From Kalmanozyma brasiliensis GHG001 (lineage: Eukaryota; Basidiomycota; Ustilaginomycetes; Ustilaginales), in contig NW_015961951.1 of the NCBI RefSeq assembly GCF_000497045.1, forward strand, positions 372,001 through 436,000: a stretch of DNA of 64,000 bases, given 5' to 3'. Position 1 is the first letter of the stretch. Each line of letters begins with the position of its first letter. The notes beneath the pieces were generated by a model. It was given only the letters and a program-made list of their open reading frames with translations. It did no database searches and was not told the DNA's origin. Shown one piece after another: positions 20,156 to 30,131 of the stretch. The position numbers and the translations under genes were made by a program.

Positions 20156-21124
20156 ATGACCAAGACACTTCACGAACGATTCCTCCAGGAAAAGACGGTC
20201 GCCATCGTCGGCTGCCCCTTCTCGGGCGGTCAGAGGCGCAAGGGGGTCGACACCGGCCCCGTCTCGCTCGTCTCGGCGGGCATCTGCAAGCAGCTCGAGT
20301 CGCTTGGCTGGAAGGTCGAGTTTGACGGCCACCACTCGTTCGACCACATCAACGAGGGAATCGACCAGGACACAGACATCGGCAACATGAAGCTGCCACG
20401 CACCGTCTCGGCCGTCACCAAGGAGGTGGCTGCTACCGTCGAATCGCACGCAAGGGAGGGAAAGTTGCCGCTGACGCTCGGAGGCGACCACAGTCTGGCG
20501 CTCGGAACCGTCTCCGGATCGCTTCGGGCTCACCCTGATGCTGCGCTCATCTGGATTGACGCGCACGCCGACATCAACACGCCCGACACCACCGAGTCTG
20601 GCAACCTGCACGGCTGCCCCGTCTCGTTCCTGCTGGGCCTGCAAGGCACCGACGTCGAGCCTTTCAACTCGTGGGTGCCCAAGAAGCCACTGCTGAAGGC
20701 CGAAAGCCTCGTCTACATTGGCCTCCGCGACATCGACTCGGGCGAGCGCAAGATCCTCAAGGAGAACAACATCAAAGCGTTCAGCATGCACCACGTCGAT
20801 AAGTACGGCATCGGGAGAGTGGTCGAGATGGCGCTCGACCACGTCAACGGTGCTCCTGGCAAGCGTGACCGACCCATCCACCTTTCCTTTGACGTGGATG
20901 CGCTCGACCCCAGTGTTGCTCCCAGCACGGGCACCCCTGTGCGAGGCGGTCTCACCTTCCGCGAGGGCCACTACATCTGCGAAGCGCTGTACGAGACTGG
21001 CTGCTTGGTGGCATTGGACCTGATGGAGGTCAACCCGTCATTGCTCGAGGACCGGGAAGCGCAACAGACCATCGCTGTCGGCTGCTCGCTCATTCGCTCC
21101 GCCATGGGCGAGACTCTTCTTTGA
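20156..21124 (+). CDS. CAR1: Arginase
   Basis: Hydrolyses L-arginine to ornithine and urea in cytosolic arginine catabolism. A 322-residue intronless protein of normal length. The manganese-binding motifs of the ureohydrolase family are all present: GGDHSLALG (about residues 109-117), DAHADIN (about 135-141) with the downstream SGNLHG substrate loop, and SFDVDALDP (about 244-252). The C-terminal DLMEVNPSL is also conserved. There is no signal peptide. The gene has a TATA-like element and GATAAG sites upstream, which fits nitrogen-source control. It is divergent from SUB2 and is followed by the RING gene on the same strand. Confidence 0.97.
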   Translation: MTKTLHERFLQEKTVAIVGCPFSGGQRRKGVDTGPVSLVSAGICKQLESLGWKVEFDGHHSFDHINEGIDQDTDIGNMKLPRTVSAVTKEVAATVESHAREGKLPLTLGGDHSLALGTVSGSLRAHPDAALIWIDAHADINTPDTTESGNLHGCPVSFLLGLQGTDVEPFNSWVPKKPLLKAESLVYIGLRDIDSGERKILKENNIKAFSMHHVDKYGIGRVVEMALDHVNGAPGKRDRPIHLSFDVDALDPSVAPSTGTPVRGGLTFREGHYICEALYETGCLVALDLMEVNPSLLEDREAQQTIAVGCSLIRSAMGETLL

Positions 21125-22179
21125 AGGCCAACAGCATCCTCCGCATCTCGTGTCATGTGCATCTGTAATTTATCATCCATGCAAGAAATTCTCTCGAGGA
21201 AGGGCCGTGTGAATGAGCTGACTGAAGCACAGCGGACTAGCCGGTCGTAGATGCAGTGCCGAGGGCAGGCAGACTGTCAAGACGGAGGAGCCGACGACGG
21301 GTTGCAGCAAGGTTATGGTGGTGGATTGCGAGAGACTAGCTCACAGTTGGGTAAGGATGATGAGGGCTGTGACAGGCTTCTGCCTCTCTGGCCTCCACTT
21401 TGTCAAGTCACAGTCGCGCTCTGCTGCCGGAAAAAAAAGTGTTGCTCTCGGGCGCTTCCCAGCAGCAGGACGTGGCGACTTTGGTGTTGGACTTTTTTCT
21501 TGTGTGTCGGCTGAGCCAGGAAGCCTCAAGCCAGGGTCTGAGCTTTGGAAGTGCGTGCGCTGCGTTGCTCAGCCCTTTCTTCATAACCTCTCTTCTCTGC
21601 CTATCACATCCCTCTTCTCGTCTCCCTCTATCACGTCACTCTCAAGATCTTGTACACACAGGGTCTGAGCATTCGGCGTGCTGCGGAAGCCATCCGACTG
21701 CCTCGCCCCATCTACCATCTGCGCTTCTGACTTGGCCGACTGGCTGGCATACAACAGGTCTGCACCCTTATCGTCACATCTCCATTCTATCGAATCACAT
21801 CGCCTGCTCACAGCCACTATCACGGCACGTCAGCTGCCAGTGAGGTTCGAAAACTCACCACGCCACTGACTCTCTTGTCGGCTTCCATCGCTCCTCCTTC
21901 TCAGCAGCCATACAAGAAATCGACTCAGCCATTCTCGCTCGACGCGCCTCCTTATAAATCGACAACCTGTCAATCGCCTCATCACCGCCTTCTTTCCCGC
22001 TCAAAGCCATCATTCGATCCGAATTCGAGCCGCAGCGATACTTCCGCTCTCCAGCTTCGAACTCGTCGTGATCAGAATCCATCCCCGTCGCTGTCGGCCA
22101 CCCACAGACCGGGCGTGATATTTACGGCGCTGTTGCTAGCCAACGCTCGCTCGACTCGGCTGGTCTCTGCAAAGTCATC
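21125..22179. promoter_or_regulatory. Interval between arginase and the RING-protein gene
   Basis: 1055 bp holding the arginase 3' UTR and the upstream region of the RING gene. It becomes C/T-rich from about 21560, as in fungal promoters. No RNA gene or coding sequence was recognised. A short tgag...ctca hairpin around 21841-21858 was examined and does not fit a tRNA T-arm. Confidence 0.4.
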
Positions 22180-24442
22180 ATGGACGACGCAACGCCCAGC
22201 GCGCACACTCGCAGGCGCAGGACCGCCTCAACCGAGAACGCCACCGTCGAGGTCGTGATCCCAGCCTCACCGCCTTCGTCTTCCAACAAAGCCGCAACAA
22301 GCAGGACCAAGAAAGGTCCAAAAGCGAGCTCGAGTGAGTGACGCTGCTGATGTTTGTGTTCACCGACTGGCTCATACTGACGATCTGCGCTTCTGCTCTC
22401 TCGCTCATCTTCTACCGCTGCACCTCACAGGTCGGGATACCATCAAGTCGCCATCTCCGACGAGCGAGCCGCCCAGGAAGACACGAACTCGTCGAAACTC
22501 AGCCAAAGATGACAGCGCCGTAGCGAAGGCAGACGAAAATCAAGGCTCTTCTTCCAGGACGGACGAAACGAGCACGGTCGCCCCGACTGCTTCGAGCGGA
22601 ATCAAAGAGGCGGCACCATCTGAAGCAAGCGGACTCGCCGCAAAGTCCTCCTCTAGCAAAGCATCCAATTCAAAAGGCGCGTCTCGCTCGGCACGCAAAA
22701 CACCTCCAGCAATCAAGAAGCCCGTCGATCTCGCCAAGGAACTCTTCGACGACGAGGAAGAGGAAGGAGCAGCAACAGCAGCAGCAGCATCTGAGGCTCA
22801 AATCAGCAACGACGTGCAGGCAGGCGAGGTTGAAGTAGTGATCCCATCCCGCAAGCGCAGACGAGCCGGATCAGATGATTCTCACGTTGAATCGCAGCCA
22901 AGCTCTTCGTCCTTCACCACTGCTGTTGAGGGCGATACTGCGCCGCGCATCAATGCTTCAGATGCTGTCTCACTTCAGCTCCGAATTCGCCAACTCGAGA
23001 TACAGCTGGTCGAGGCCAAAGCCAAAGTGGAGCAGGGCGCCGGCATCATCCACGCTCAGCAAGCCATCTTCCAAGACCTCCACGGTCAGTGCGTCTGCCA
23101 CATCTGTCTCGAGCCAGCCTTCCGCCCGAATGTCCTGGCTCCGTGCGGCCACGTCTTTTGCGTCCACTGTCTCCATTCTTGGTTCACCAAGCCCAGAGCA
23201 GGCGAGGCGACGGCTCCCGAAGGCTGGTCACAGGCCGAGATCGAACGCTACCAACGTACGCGCACGCTCAACCGCAAGAAGATCTGTCCGTCCTGTCGAA
23301 CCGAACTCGCCTGTCCTCCTGTCGAGGTGTATCTTGTCCGGGACATGCTCGAGAAGGTCGACCAAGGACTCAAGCTCAGCAAAGATGCCACCGACGTCGT
23401 CGACTCGGACATGGCTGAATCGAGCAACGCCATCCTGTCGGTCGATGATAAGGTGCGCGAGAGGGGAGATGATCTACCCAAGGGCGCCAAGCTGTGGGAA
23501 GACATCTTTCATCAAGACGGTCCACGCCGCATCATCTTTGACGAGATGGATGGCGTTCCTCGTTGCGGCAACTGTGCATCCGAGATCTTTGACGGGGCAT
23601 GCAGCAATCCTTCGTGCGGCATCGAGTACGACTCGGACGACGAGGACCTCCAACGCGGGCACTTTGATGACATGGGCGACTTCGATTCGGACATGGATGA
23701 GGACGACGACGATGGCGAAGGTGGTCCACGTCGACCTCGAGGCAACGGAACGCTTCGCGATCGCATCGCCGAATTTGAAAGGCGCCATGGCGGATCCGAG
23801 GGTCTCCACCGCGGCGGCAACCGGCTCGATCTGCCGGATGACTTTACGGGCATCACTTACGTCGATTCATCGGACAACGAGCATTTGGTGGAGGACCATA
23901 CCGGGGAGATGCGTCGACTCGGGCGCAGACACGGCGGTCGCCACAACGGGGATGACGAGATTGACATTGACGATGACGATGAAGACGACCTGGACGGCTT
24001 CATCGTACGGGACGACATGTCCGATGCTGATGGTGGAATCACTGATCGGCACATCGACGACTGGCTCGATGCAACTGCCAGCGATGAGGACGGCAGCATG
24101 GCTGACGGATTCGCACGCTATCGCGACGACGAGGAGGATGACTTCATCCCTGGGCCTCGTCGCGGCGGCCGCGCCGAAGCCATTGAGATCTCCGACGACG
24201 AGGACGAGGAGAGGGACTCGAGCGTGGAGTTCAGAGGCCGCGGTGATCGTCGAGGCCGGGGTCGGGGTGAGACGTACGCCCTGACTGAGAGCGATCTGGA
24301 CGAATTCAGCTCTACAGAGTCAGAGAGCGGCACCGAGGAGGAGACCGCCGGGAGACGCGGAAACCTCAACAGCAGCACGGACAGCAGCGCTCGCCGTCGA
24401 AGGGCTCGCATCGTCGATGATGACGAAGACGAGTCGGATTAG
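22180..24442 (+). CDS. RING-finger protein, probable E3 ubiquitin ligase (two exons)
   Basis: Exon 1 is 22180-22333 (MDDATPSAHTRRRRTAS...), the donor GTGAGT starts at 22334 and the acceptor CCTCACAG ends at 22430; exon 2 is 22431-24442. The product has 721 residues. A Lys/Ser-rich N-terminus is followed by a short coiled coil (about 235-268) and a C3HC4 RING (about 272-342) with CHIC, CGHVFCVHC and CPSC. A second Cys cluster, C-x2-C-x8-C-x4-C, lies at about 430-450. The rest is very acidic with RGR-rich patches. A RING after a coiled coil with a WF after the fourth Cys pair and an acidic tail resembles the fungal Psh1-type ligases that act on centromeric histone H3, but this similarity is weak and the substrate is unknown. 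E3 activity is inferred from the RING. Confidence 0.87.
22334..22430 (+). other. Intron of the RING-protein gene
   Basis: 97 nt, GTGAGT donor and a pyrimidine-rich CCTCACAG acceptor, phase 1. Removing it links an ATG-initiated 51-codon exon to the main frame, which otherwise has an implausible N-terminus. Confidence 0.75.
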
Positions 24443-24609
24443 GTGGCAGATTCAATCAGCAGATCGACGACAGGTTCTTTGATCCCTTTCACCTCAACTT
24501 CAGGCATGTCATCCAATAGCATTGGATATCCATCCCGGTGGTCATAGTGTACGCATAGCAGTCGCTAGCAGTGACAGCATTAACTTTCCCATTGACAGAC
24601 ATCGAAATG

Positions 24610-25920
24610 TCAACCGCCAGCGCGAAGCGTCGAGGCAGAAGTGGCTCTGTATGCGTGGTCATTCCTTCCTCCGTGCCGTCTGACGTTGGAGTTCCGGAAG
24701 GGCGCGGTGGGAGAAAGCATTGGCGAGGCGTATGCGCCCTGGCCGCCCTGACTCGAGTGAGGCTGATTGAAGTACTCCCTCCTCTGCGGTTGGTTCTGAT
24801 ACAAATACTGATCGTAGGCGCTGGTGCCCTTCCCACCCCTCCCATATGTTGGCGTCGATCCATTCGAGCTATTGGTCCTGATGCCACCAAACACATCCTC
24901 ATCATCGTCCTCCTCGACCATCCGACCCTTTCCCTTTCCGTGTCCGCCCGGTGCTTTGATCCTCTCGAACCTCGTCCCTCCTCCCACATCATCGACCTTC
25001 TGAACGCGATCAACAAACATGAAGGCGGACAAATACAGCACGCCGGCGGCAACCACGCCCATACTTAATCCGACCACCGTCGCTGCGCCTAGGAAGATGT
25101 ACACCGGATACAGCTCCGTCACGATCGCGCTGACCAGATTGAACGGCGTTTGGACAAAAACGAAAAAGATTCCGCTGACGAGGTAGGTCAGGGGAGCGAG
25201 GAGGTGGAAGACGGGAAGAAGGGTGTGTGAGAGCGAGAGACGAAAGTAGTGATAGCTGGTCGAGGTGAGGCGTGCACCGAGGCGGAAGATGTGACTGAAC
25301 GGTATGATGGTCAGATAGAGGGTGGCACGGGTGAGATGGTAGAGGGTGAAGAAGAGGTGGGTGAGGGTGGACAGTGCTGAGCTGGCGGGCGAGTCGCGTT
25401 CGTCGTCCTCCTCGTCGTCATCGTGCTGAACACGCGGTTGTTTCTTGGGTGCCTTTGAAACTTTGCCTTTCGACTCCTGCTTCTTGGTCTTGGTCTTCGG
25501 AGGGACTGAAGAGGATGGCTTTGAGGAGACCCCACCAGCCTTCTTCGCCGCACGTGCCGGCGCTAGATAATCCTCATGCTTAAAGTTGAACACGTCCACC
25601 TCTTCGTCCCCTGAGGTGAACACTTCTTGAGACGGAAAGGCGGTCGGACGAACACTCACGTCGACCGTCGCGTTCTTGGCCGGGTTCGGTGAGCTACCGA
25701 ACAGCCGTGTGCGAACGAAGGGTACGATGAGCGCTAGGAGAACGGCAAAGATCGCTAGCCGGACCAGCTTGCCGATGCTACCGGTGAGGGTGGGCTCGTC
25801 AGGTGATGGGCGGGTGCGAGAGCGGGGCGGCGAACGAGGGGTGTATGCGCGCTGACGAGCAGGCGAGGTGGAGGAGGACGACGAGTAGCCGTCGTTGGAG
25901 GATGGGGTGCGCTGTCTCAT
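24610..25920 (-). CDS. Multi-membrane-segment protein of unknown function
   Basis: 436 residues from the ATG at 25920 (MRQRTPSSNDG). An in-frame ATG 23 codons upstream (25989) is possible but adds an unremarkable tail. A basic Ser/Pro-rich N-terminus precedes a single hydrophobic helix (about 53-70). A charged Lys/Asp/Glu linker (about 115-180) leads to a long hydrophobic block (about 183-305) with several short amphipathic or re-entrant segments, ending in a Gly/Val-rich helix (YIFLGAATVVGLSMGVV). The C-terminus is hydrophilic, Gly/Ser/Gln-rich and disordered. The arrangement suggests an ER or lipid-droplet membrane protein with hairpin segments, but this is inference and no family is recognised. 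It is divergent from the NIF-type gene and convergent with the RING gene. Confidence 0.75.
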   Translation of the reverse strand: MRQRTPSSNDGYSSSSSTSPARQRAYTPRSPPRSRTRPSPDEPTLTGSIGKLVRLAIFAVLLALIVPFVRTRLFGSSPNPAKNATVDVSVRPTAFPSQEVFTSGDEEVDVFNFKHEDYLAPARAAKKAGGVSSKPSSSVPPKTKTKKQESKGKVSKAPKKQPRVQHDDDEEDDERDSPASSALSTLTHLFFTLYHLTRATLYLTIIPFSHIFRLGARLTSTSYHYFRLSLSHTLLPVFHLLAPLTYLVSGIFFVFVQTPFNLVSAIVTELYPVYIFLGAATVVGLSMGVVAAGVLYLSAFMFVDRVQKVDDVGGGTRFERIKAPGGHGKGKGRMVEEDDDEDVFGGIRTNSSNGSTPTYGRGGKGTSAYDQYLYQNQPQRREYFNQPHSSQGGQGAYASPMLSPTAPFRNSNVRRHGGRNDHAYRATSASTLRAGG

Positions 25921-26271
25921 CTTGACCTCCTGCTGCGTTGTCGACAGTGACAATTGTATCGATGTTGGTGGTGACGGACGAAACAACAAAGCGACCAGCC
26001 ATGTCCGAAAGGGAAAGGTGACATCACGAGCGTGAAACCCTCATGGACCCTGCGTCTCCCAAAACACATTTCTCGGATTTCGGCTGCGCTTTGTGGTTGG
26101 AGCAGAGCCAAAAATTTGACACTCTGACTCGCAAGGAAACCTTCTCCTCGACGTTTCTTCTTCATCCACAGACACACGGCGCACCGGATGGCGCTCAAGT
26201 CTGCATATGCTCCTTTCAGACTCTTAGCCAAAAGAGCACAGGGCAATACGGCGCAAACAGCAGTGACGAAG
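25921..26271. promoter_or_regulatory. Divergent promoter between the membrane-protein gene and the NIF-type gene
   Basis: 351 bp between the preferred starts. Both neighbouring frames remain open a short way into it, which leaves room for longer N-termini on either side. No clear TATA element was seen. Confidence 0.45.
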
Positions 26272-28326
26272 ATGTCCGCGCCATACCGCCATCCCCATTA
26301 CGGCGCAAGCTCGAGCCATCATCCACAATGGGTTCGAGGGAGCCAGGAGCAGGACGCATATGCTTATGAGCAAGGCTATGCCTACGACCAATATCCAGCA
26401 GAGTACCGTGACCAGCGTACTTACGACCGAGACTACTACGATGCCTATCCGTCGGCGTACGGGGAGTATGACCAGCGCGTATACAGCGATGCGCAGGGCT
26501 ACGATTGGCGAGACGGCTACGAACAAGCTCACGCATATGCTGCGCCGTGGACAAACGGTGGGTACGATGCGCACCCTCATCATATGTCTGCATATCAGTC
26601 GCCGCATCCATACCCACACGAAGCACACGCACGGCAACCATATGCACCTTCGCATCCGCCAAATGAAGTCTGGAGCAACGCGCAGGCTGCGCTGAAACAC
26701 GTCGACGGTGCGCCTGCTGCGCCCAAGAAGATGCGCGACGCAGCTGCCTTTGGAAGCGAATGGCCGGGCGCCCATCCTCCCTCGCACGACTATAAGTACA
26801 ACGGTTTCCAGCAGCAGCAGCAACGGGACTACCACTCGCAAGCATCCGCTGCTGGTTCCTCGCGATTCCAGCCGTACGATCGCAACTCATCTTCAGCGCC
26901 AGGGACGCCTACGCATCCATCCATGTATCGACCTGCGCCGGCGCACCGGCTGCCACCGGCGATACGTGCCGCTCCCAGACCGACCTATCTGAAGCAGGCC
27001 AAGCAGGCCTCGAGGCAGCTAAGCGATGAGGAAGCGCGAGATCGGAAGCTGCTCGTCGTTCTCGACCTCAACGGCACGCTCGTGTTCAGGGCAAAGAGCG
27101 GCAACGGCAGGGCACTCGATTCGGTGCGTGCGGTACCGAGACCCTTTCTGCTGTGCTTTCTGCAGTACTGTCTGGGCGTCTCATCTCACGACTCGGAATC
27201 GCCATCCACCAGCAACAAAGGCAAAGAGGTGCACATCAACAGCCGTCCGCACGGCTCGCACTTCTGGCAGACCTCCGCTTCCACCGACGACAACGCTCCC
27301 ATTTACGAACCATGCTCGTCCGGCAAAGCCGAGGTCATCGTCTGGTCCTCCGCCCAGCCCGCCAACGTGGACAGCATGGTCCGCGCGTCCTTCGACGAGT
27401 CGGTGCGCTCGCAAGTCCTTCGCGTTTGGGCACGCGACACGCTCGTTCCGCACCGCTTCTACTCGGGCAAAGCCGAGTCCATCAAGGACCTCGAGATTGT
27501 TTGGGCCGAGCTCAACGCTTTTGCCGCCGACCAGCCTAGTCCGGGTCGACTGATGGCCCAGGCGAGGGATACGGCGGACCAGGCTCGACCGGACGACGTA
27601 CTCCCGCCCACCGCACCCACCGCGCCCAAGGCGGATAAGAAGTACAAGGGCAAGAAAAACAAGGAGAAGAATCGACTCATCGCAGCACAACAGCAGAAGG
27701 CGCAGCGGTCGGCGGCATGGGAGGCGGCTCAGGTGGCCGAGAAACTCGGTCCTTGGGGAGTGGAGAATACCGTGCTGGTCGACGATAGCGTGGCCAAGGC
27801 GAGACTGCAACCGTTCAATCAGCTGGTGATTCCCGAATTTGGCAAGGAGGATGCGGGGAGGATGAAGAAGTTCATTCGTCAGCAGTTGGCGAGGGATGGT
27901 GTAGAGGTGGAAGTGGCAGAGGAGGAGTTGGAGTACGATTCGGATCTGTCCATCCCCAACGAGACAGGTACTGAGACGGCGATGGAGGACGGAAAGGAGG
28001 AAGAATGTGCGGAGGAGAAGAAGGCGAGCAAGAAGAAGCCCATTCCGGAGAGCCGCCTGGACGACGTGCTGCTGCAAACCATCGGCGTACTCGAGACGCT
28101 CCGCTACCAGTCCAACGTCAGCGCTTTTATCTGCAACGGAGGGATCAAGGGGTATGGCCAGCCAAAGACCGCGCTCAACGACGTGCAGAGGGAGGACAAG
28201 GTCAAGGAAGGAAAGACGCCCGAGTTCTGGGCGGACAAGGGCAGAGAGGTATGCGAGAAGCTGGGCATCGAGGTCAGGGCTTGGTCCGCGGGCAAGGCTG
28301 CTTCCGCCACCGCGGCGCTGCTGTGA
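26272..28326 (+). CDS. FCP1/NIF-homology HAD-fold protein with DLNGT motif
   Basis: 684 residues from the ATG at 26272 (MSAPYRHPHYG), chosen for its purine at -3. An in-frame ATG at 26188 would add 28 residues. The N-terminal 230 residues are Tyr/His/Gln-rich low complexity. The FCP1/NIF domain begins near 255 with LLVVLDLNGTLVFRAK. HAD motif I is therefore D-L-N-G-T: the nucleophilic Asp is kept and the second Asp is Asn. VIVWSSAQPANVDSMV (motif II) and VLVDDSVAKARLQP (motif III) follow, separated by a Lys-rich insert. The tail is acidic then basic. Similar DLNGT proteins occur in other fungi, where they are annotated as NLI-interacting-factor phosphatases. Catalysis here is uncertain because of the Asn. 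FYV10 follows 290 bp downstream on the same strand. Confidence 0.85.
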   Translation: MSAPYRHPHYGASSSHHPQWVRGSQEQDAYAYEQGYAYDQYPAEYRDQRTYDRDYYDAYPSAYGEYDQRVYSDAQGYDWRDGYEQAHAYAAPWTNGGYDAHPHHMSAYQSPHPYPHEAHARQPYAPSHPPNEVWSNAQAALKHVDGAPAAPKKMRDAAAFGSEWPGAHPPSHDYKYNGFQQQQQRDYHSQASAAGSSRFQPYDRNSSSAPGTPTHPSMYRPAPAHRLPPAIRAAPRPTYLKQAKQASRQLSDEEARDRKLLVVLDLNGTLVFRAKSGNGRALDSVRAVPRPFLLCFLQYCLGVSSHDSESPSTSNKGKEVHINSRPHGSHFWQTSASTDDNAPIYEPCSSGKAEVIVWSSAQPANVDSMVRASFDESVRSQVLRVWARDTLVPHRFYSGKAESIKDLEIVWAELNAFAADQPSPGRLMAQARDTADQARPDDVLPPTAPTAPKADKKYKGKKNKEKNRLIAAQQQKAQRSAAWEAAQVAEKLGPWGVENTVLVDDSVAKARLQPFNQLVIPEFGKEDAGRMKKFIRQQLARDGVEVEVAEEELEYDSDLSIPNETGTETAMEDGKEEECAEEKKASKKKPIPESRLDDVLLQTIGVLETLRYQSNVSAFICNGGIKGYGQPKTALNDVQREDKVKEGKTPEFWADKGREVCEKLGIEVRAWSAGKAASATAALL

Positions 28327-28616
28327 ACATCATCTTCCAGACAGTTCTCAGGTCAATGAAACGCCTACTTTCATGCCACGATGATGTGATGCGAAGGTGT
28401 GCGAGTGAAGATGCGTTCATGCTGAGCCTGATGATGAGCAAGAACCGACTTGACCTCCACTCACTAGCTGTGGCATGTGCGTCGAAATTTGAGCCCTGAA
28501 ATTGCGCTCTCGCTGCAGCCTGACTGTGACTGAGCTTTCAGAGCTTTCGATAAGGGTCCAACCGCCTCGTCACCCCGCACCCTCTCCCTGTCCACCATCA
28601 TCCTCTACCATTTACG

Positions 28617-30011
28617 ATGGAAGCCATGGCGATCGACAATGCAGGCGACACTTCCGTGTCTCCCCTCCCATCTTCCTCCAATGCACCTAACCTCGACGGC
28701 ATCCTCCTCCTCGAAGCGCCCTTTGCCAAAGTCCCCTTCGACGAGCTTCGTCGCCAGCAAAAGACCCAACAACGTCTCATCGAGCGCGAGCTCGTCTTTG
28801 CCAGCACCACATTCAACGACCTCTCCCGCACCTCCTCCTCCTCCAGTAGCGCAGCGGACGTAGAAAAGTCTCTCGATGCGGTCCTCGGTCGACTCAAGGG
28901 GTTGAAGCGCAAGCTCGCCCCTCTATCCGACGCAGCCAAGTCGTCACTCAAAATGGCCCAGTCCCGAACGGACCACCTTTCGCAATTGCACTCGATCACC
29001 GACGCCGACTCACCCGATTTTGTCGAATGGAGCAAGACGCGGCTGGACCGCATGATTGTCGACTACATGCTGCGACGGGGCTATCGAGAGAGCGCCAAGG
29101 AGATGGCGCAGACGCGCGGGATCGGCGACCTGGTCGATGTCGCGCTCTTCGACGAGGTTGCGCGGATAGAAGACTCGCTCTGTCCACCCGGATGGGAAGG
29201 TTCTGAAGGGGAAGGAGTGAAGCCGAGTTGCGGGCTGGCATTGGCTTGGTGCAGCGAGAACAAGGCGACGTTGCGAAAGATCCGCACGCCGTTGGAGTTC
29301 AACTTGCGATTACAGGAGTTTGTCGAGTTGACGAGGACCAGGTCGATGGAGAGCATGAAGGATGCCATTGCCTACGCGCGACGCCACCTCCTGCCGCTCG
29401 TCACCACGCCAACTCCCACGACAGCTGCGACCAAACCCACATCCACCGCAGGAACGGCGCCGACGCAAGCGGAAAAGGAAGCAGAGTACGACCGTCTCGC
29501 GGCCTCCGCGATGCGCCGGGAAGTCTCTCGTGCTCTCGGTCTCCTCGCCTGCGGTCCCACATCTTGGGCCTACGCAGACCTCTACAGTCTCCACCGATGG
29601 AGTCAGCTCCGGGACAGCTTCCGCACCTGTGCCCTCTCCATCCATTCCTTACCCCCGCAACCCATCTTGCACATCGCCCTCTCCGCCGGCCTGTCGAGTC
29701 TCAAGCTCCCGCAGTGCTACCATTCGGATGGCGCGAATACCGACTGCCCCATCTGCGATGGTGAAGGATTAGGTGTGTTGGCGAAAGAAGTGCCCTGGAG
29801 CCACCATCAGAATAGCACGCTGGTGTGCAGTAGGAGTGGCAAACTGATGGATGGTGATGATCCACCATTGGCCTTGGGCAATGGGAGGGTCTATGCGCAA
29901 AGTACGGTGTTGGAGCTTGTTGAAGAGGGAGAGGGGGAGAGGGGAGTGAGGTGTCCGAGAACGGGAGAGATGTGTAGGGTGGAGGACGTGAGGAAGGTGT
30001 TCATTTCGTAG
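28617..30011 (+). CDS. FYV10: GID/CTLH E3 ligase subunit Fyv10/Gid9 (MAEA family)
   Basis: 464 residues. In the GID/CTLH ubiquitin ligase this subunit pairs with Gid2 to form the catalytic RING heterodimer that degrades gluconeogenic enzymes in yeast. The order of parts matches MAEA/Fyv10: an N-terminal coiled region, a LisH-like motif (about 143-168, DYMLRRGYRESAKEMA), CTLH (about 175-245, with LALAWCSENKATLRK and PLEFNLRLQEFVEL), a CRA region, and a C-terminal degenerate RING (about 375-464) with CPIC, HHQNSTLVC and a final CPRTGEMCRVEDVRKVFIS. The length is normal. The start is the first ATG in the frame. Its stop lies 121 bp from the stop of RRP9. Confidence 0.92.
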   Translation: MEAMAIDNAGDTSVSPLPSSSNAPNLDGILLLEAPFAKVPFDELRRQQKTQQRLIERELVFASTTFNDLSRTSSSSSSAADVEKSLDAVLGRLKGLKRKLAPLSDAAKSSLKMAQSRTDHLSQLHSITDADSPDFVEWSKTRLDRMIVDYMLRRGYRESAKEMAQTRGIGDLVDVALFDEVARIEDSLCPPGWEGSEGEGVKPSCGLALAWCSENKATLRKIRTPLEFNLRLQEFVELTRTRSMESMKDAIAYARRHLLPLVTTPTPTTAATKPTSTAGTAPTQAEKEAEYDRLAASAMRREVSRALGLLACGPTSWAYADLYSLHRWSQLRDSFRTCALSIHSLPPQPILHIALSAGLSSLKLPQCYHSDGANTDCPICDGEGLGVLAKEVPWSHHQNSTLVCSRSGKLMDGDDPPLALGNGRVYAQSTVLELVEEGEGERGVRCPRTGEMCRVEDVRKVFIS

Positions 30012-30070
30012 GCTGCTTCGATACCAAATCGCTCTTTCAGTCTCTCCTTGTGCGTGCAACGCAATCCAGG

Positions 30071-30085
30071 GTGTGTGTGTGTGTG
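30071..30085. repeat. Short GT microsatellite
   Basis: A run of seven GT units between the FYV10 and RRP9 stop codons. Length variation at such a tract would be harmless here. No other role is visible. Confidence 0.9.
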
Positions 30086-30131
30086 AGGATGGTATGCATT
30101 GCAACCGAACGATGTGCGACTGAAAGAGTGT

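Noticed and set aside
21841..21858. Small hairpin around GGTTCGAAAA resembling a tRNA T-arm
   Set aside because: The loop would be nine bases, not seven, and no other tRNA arms are present.
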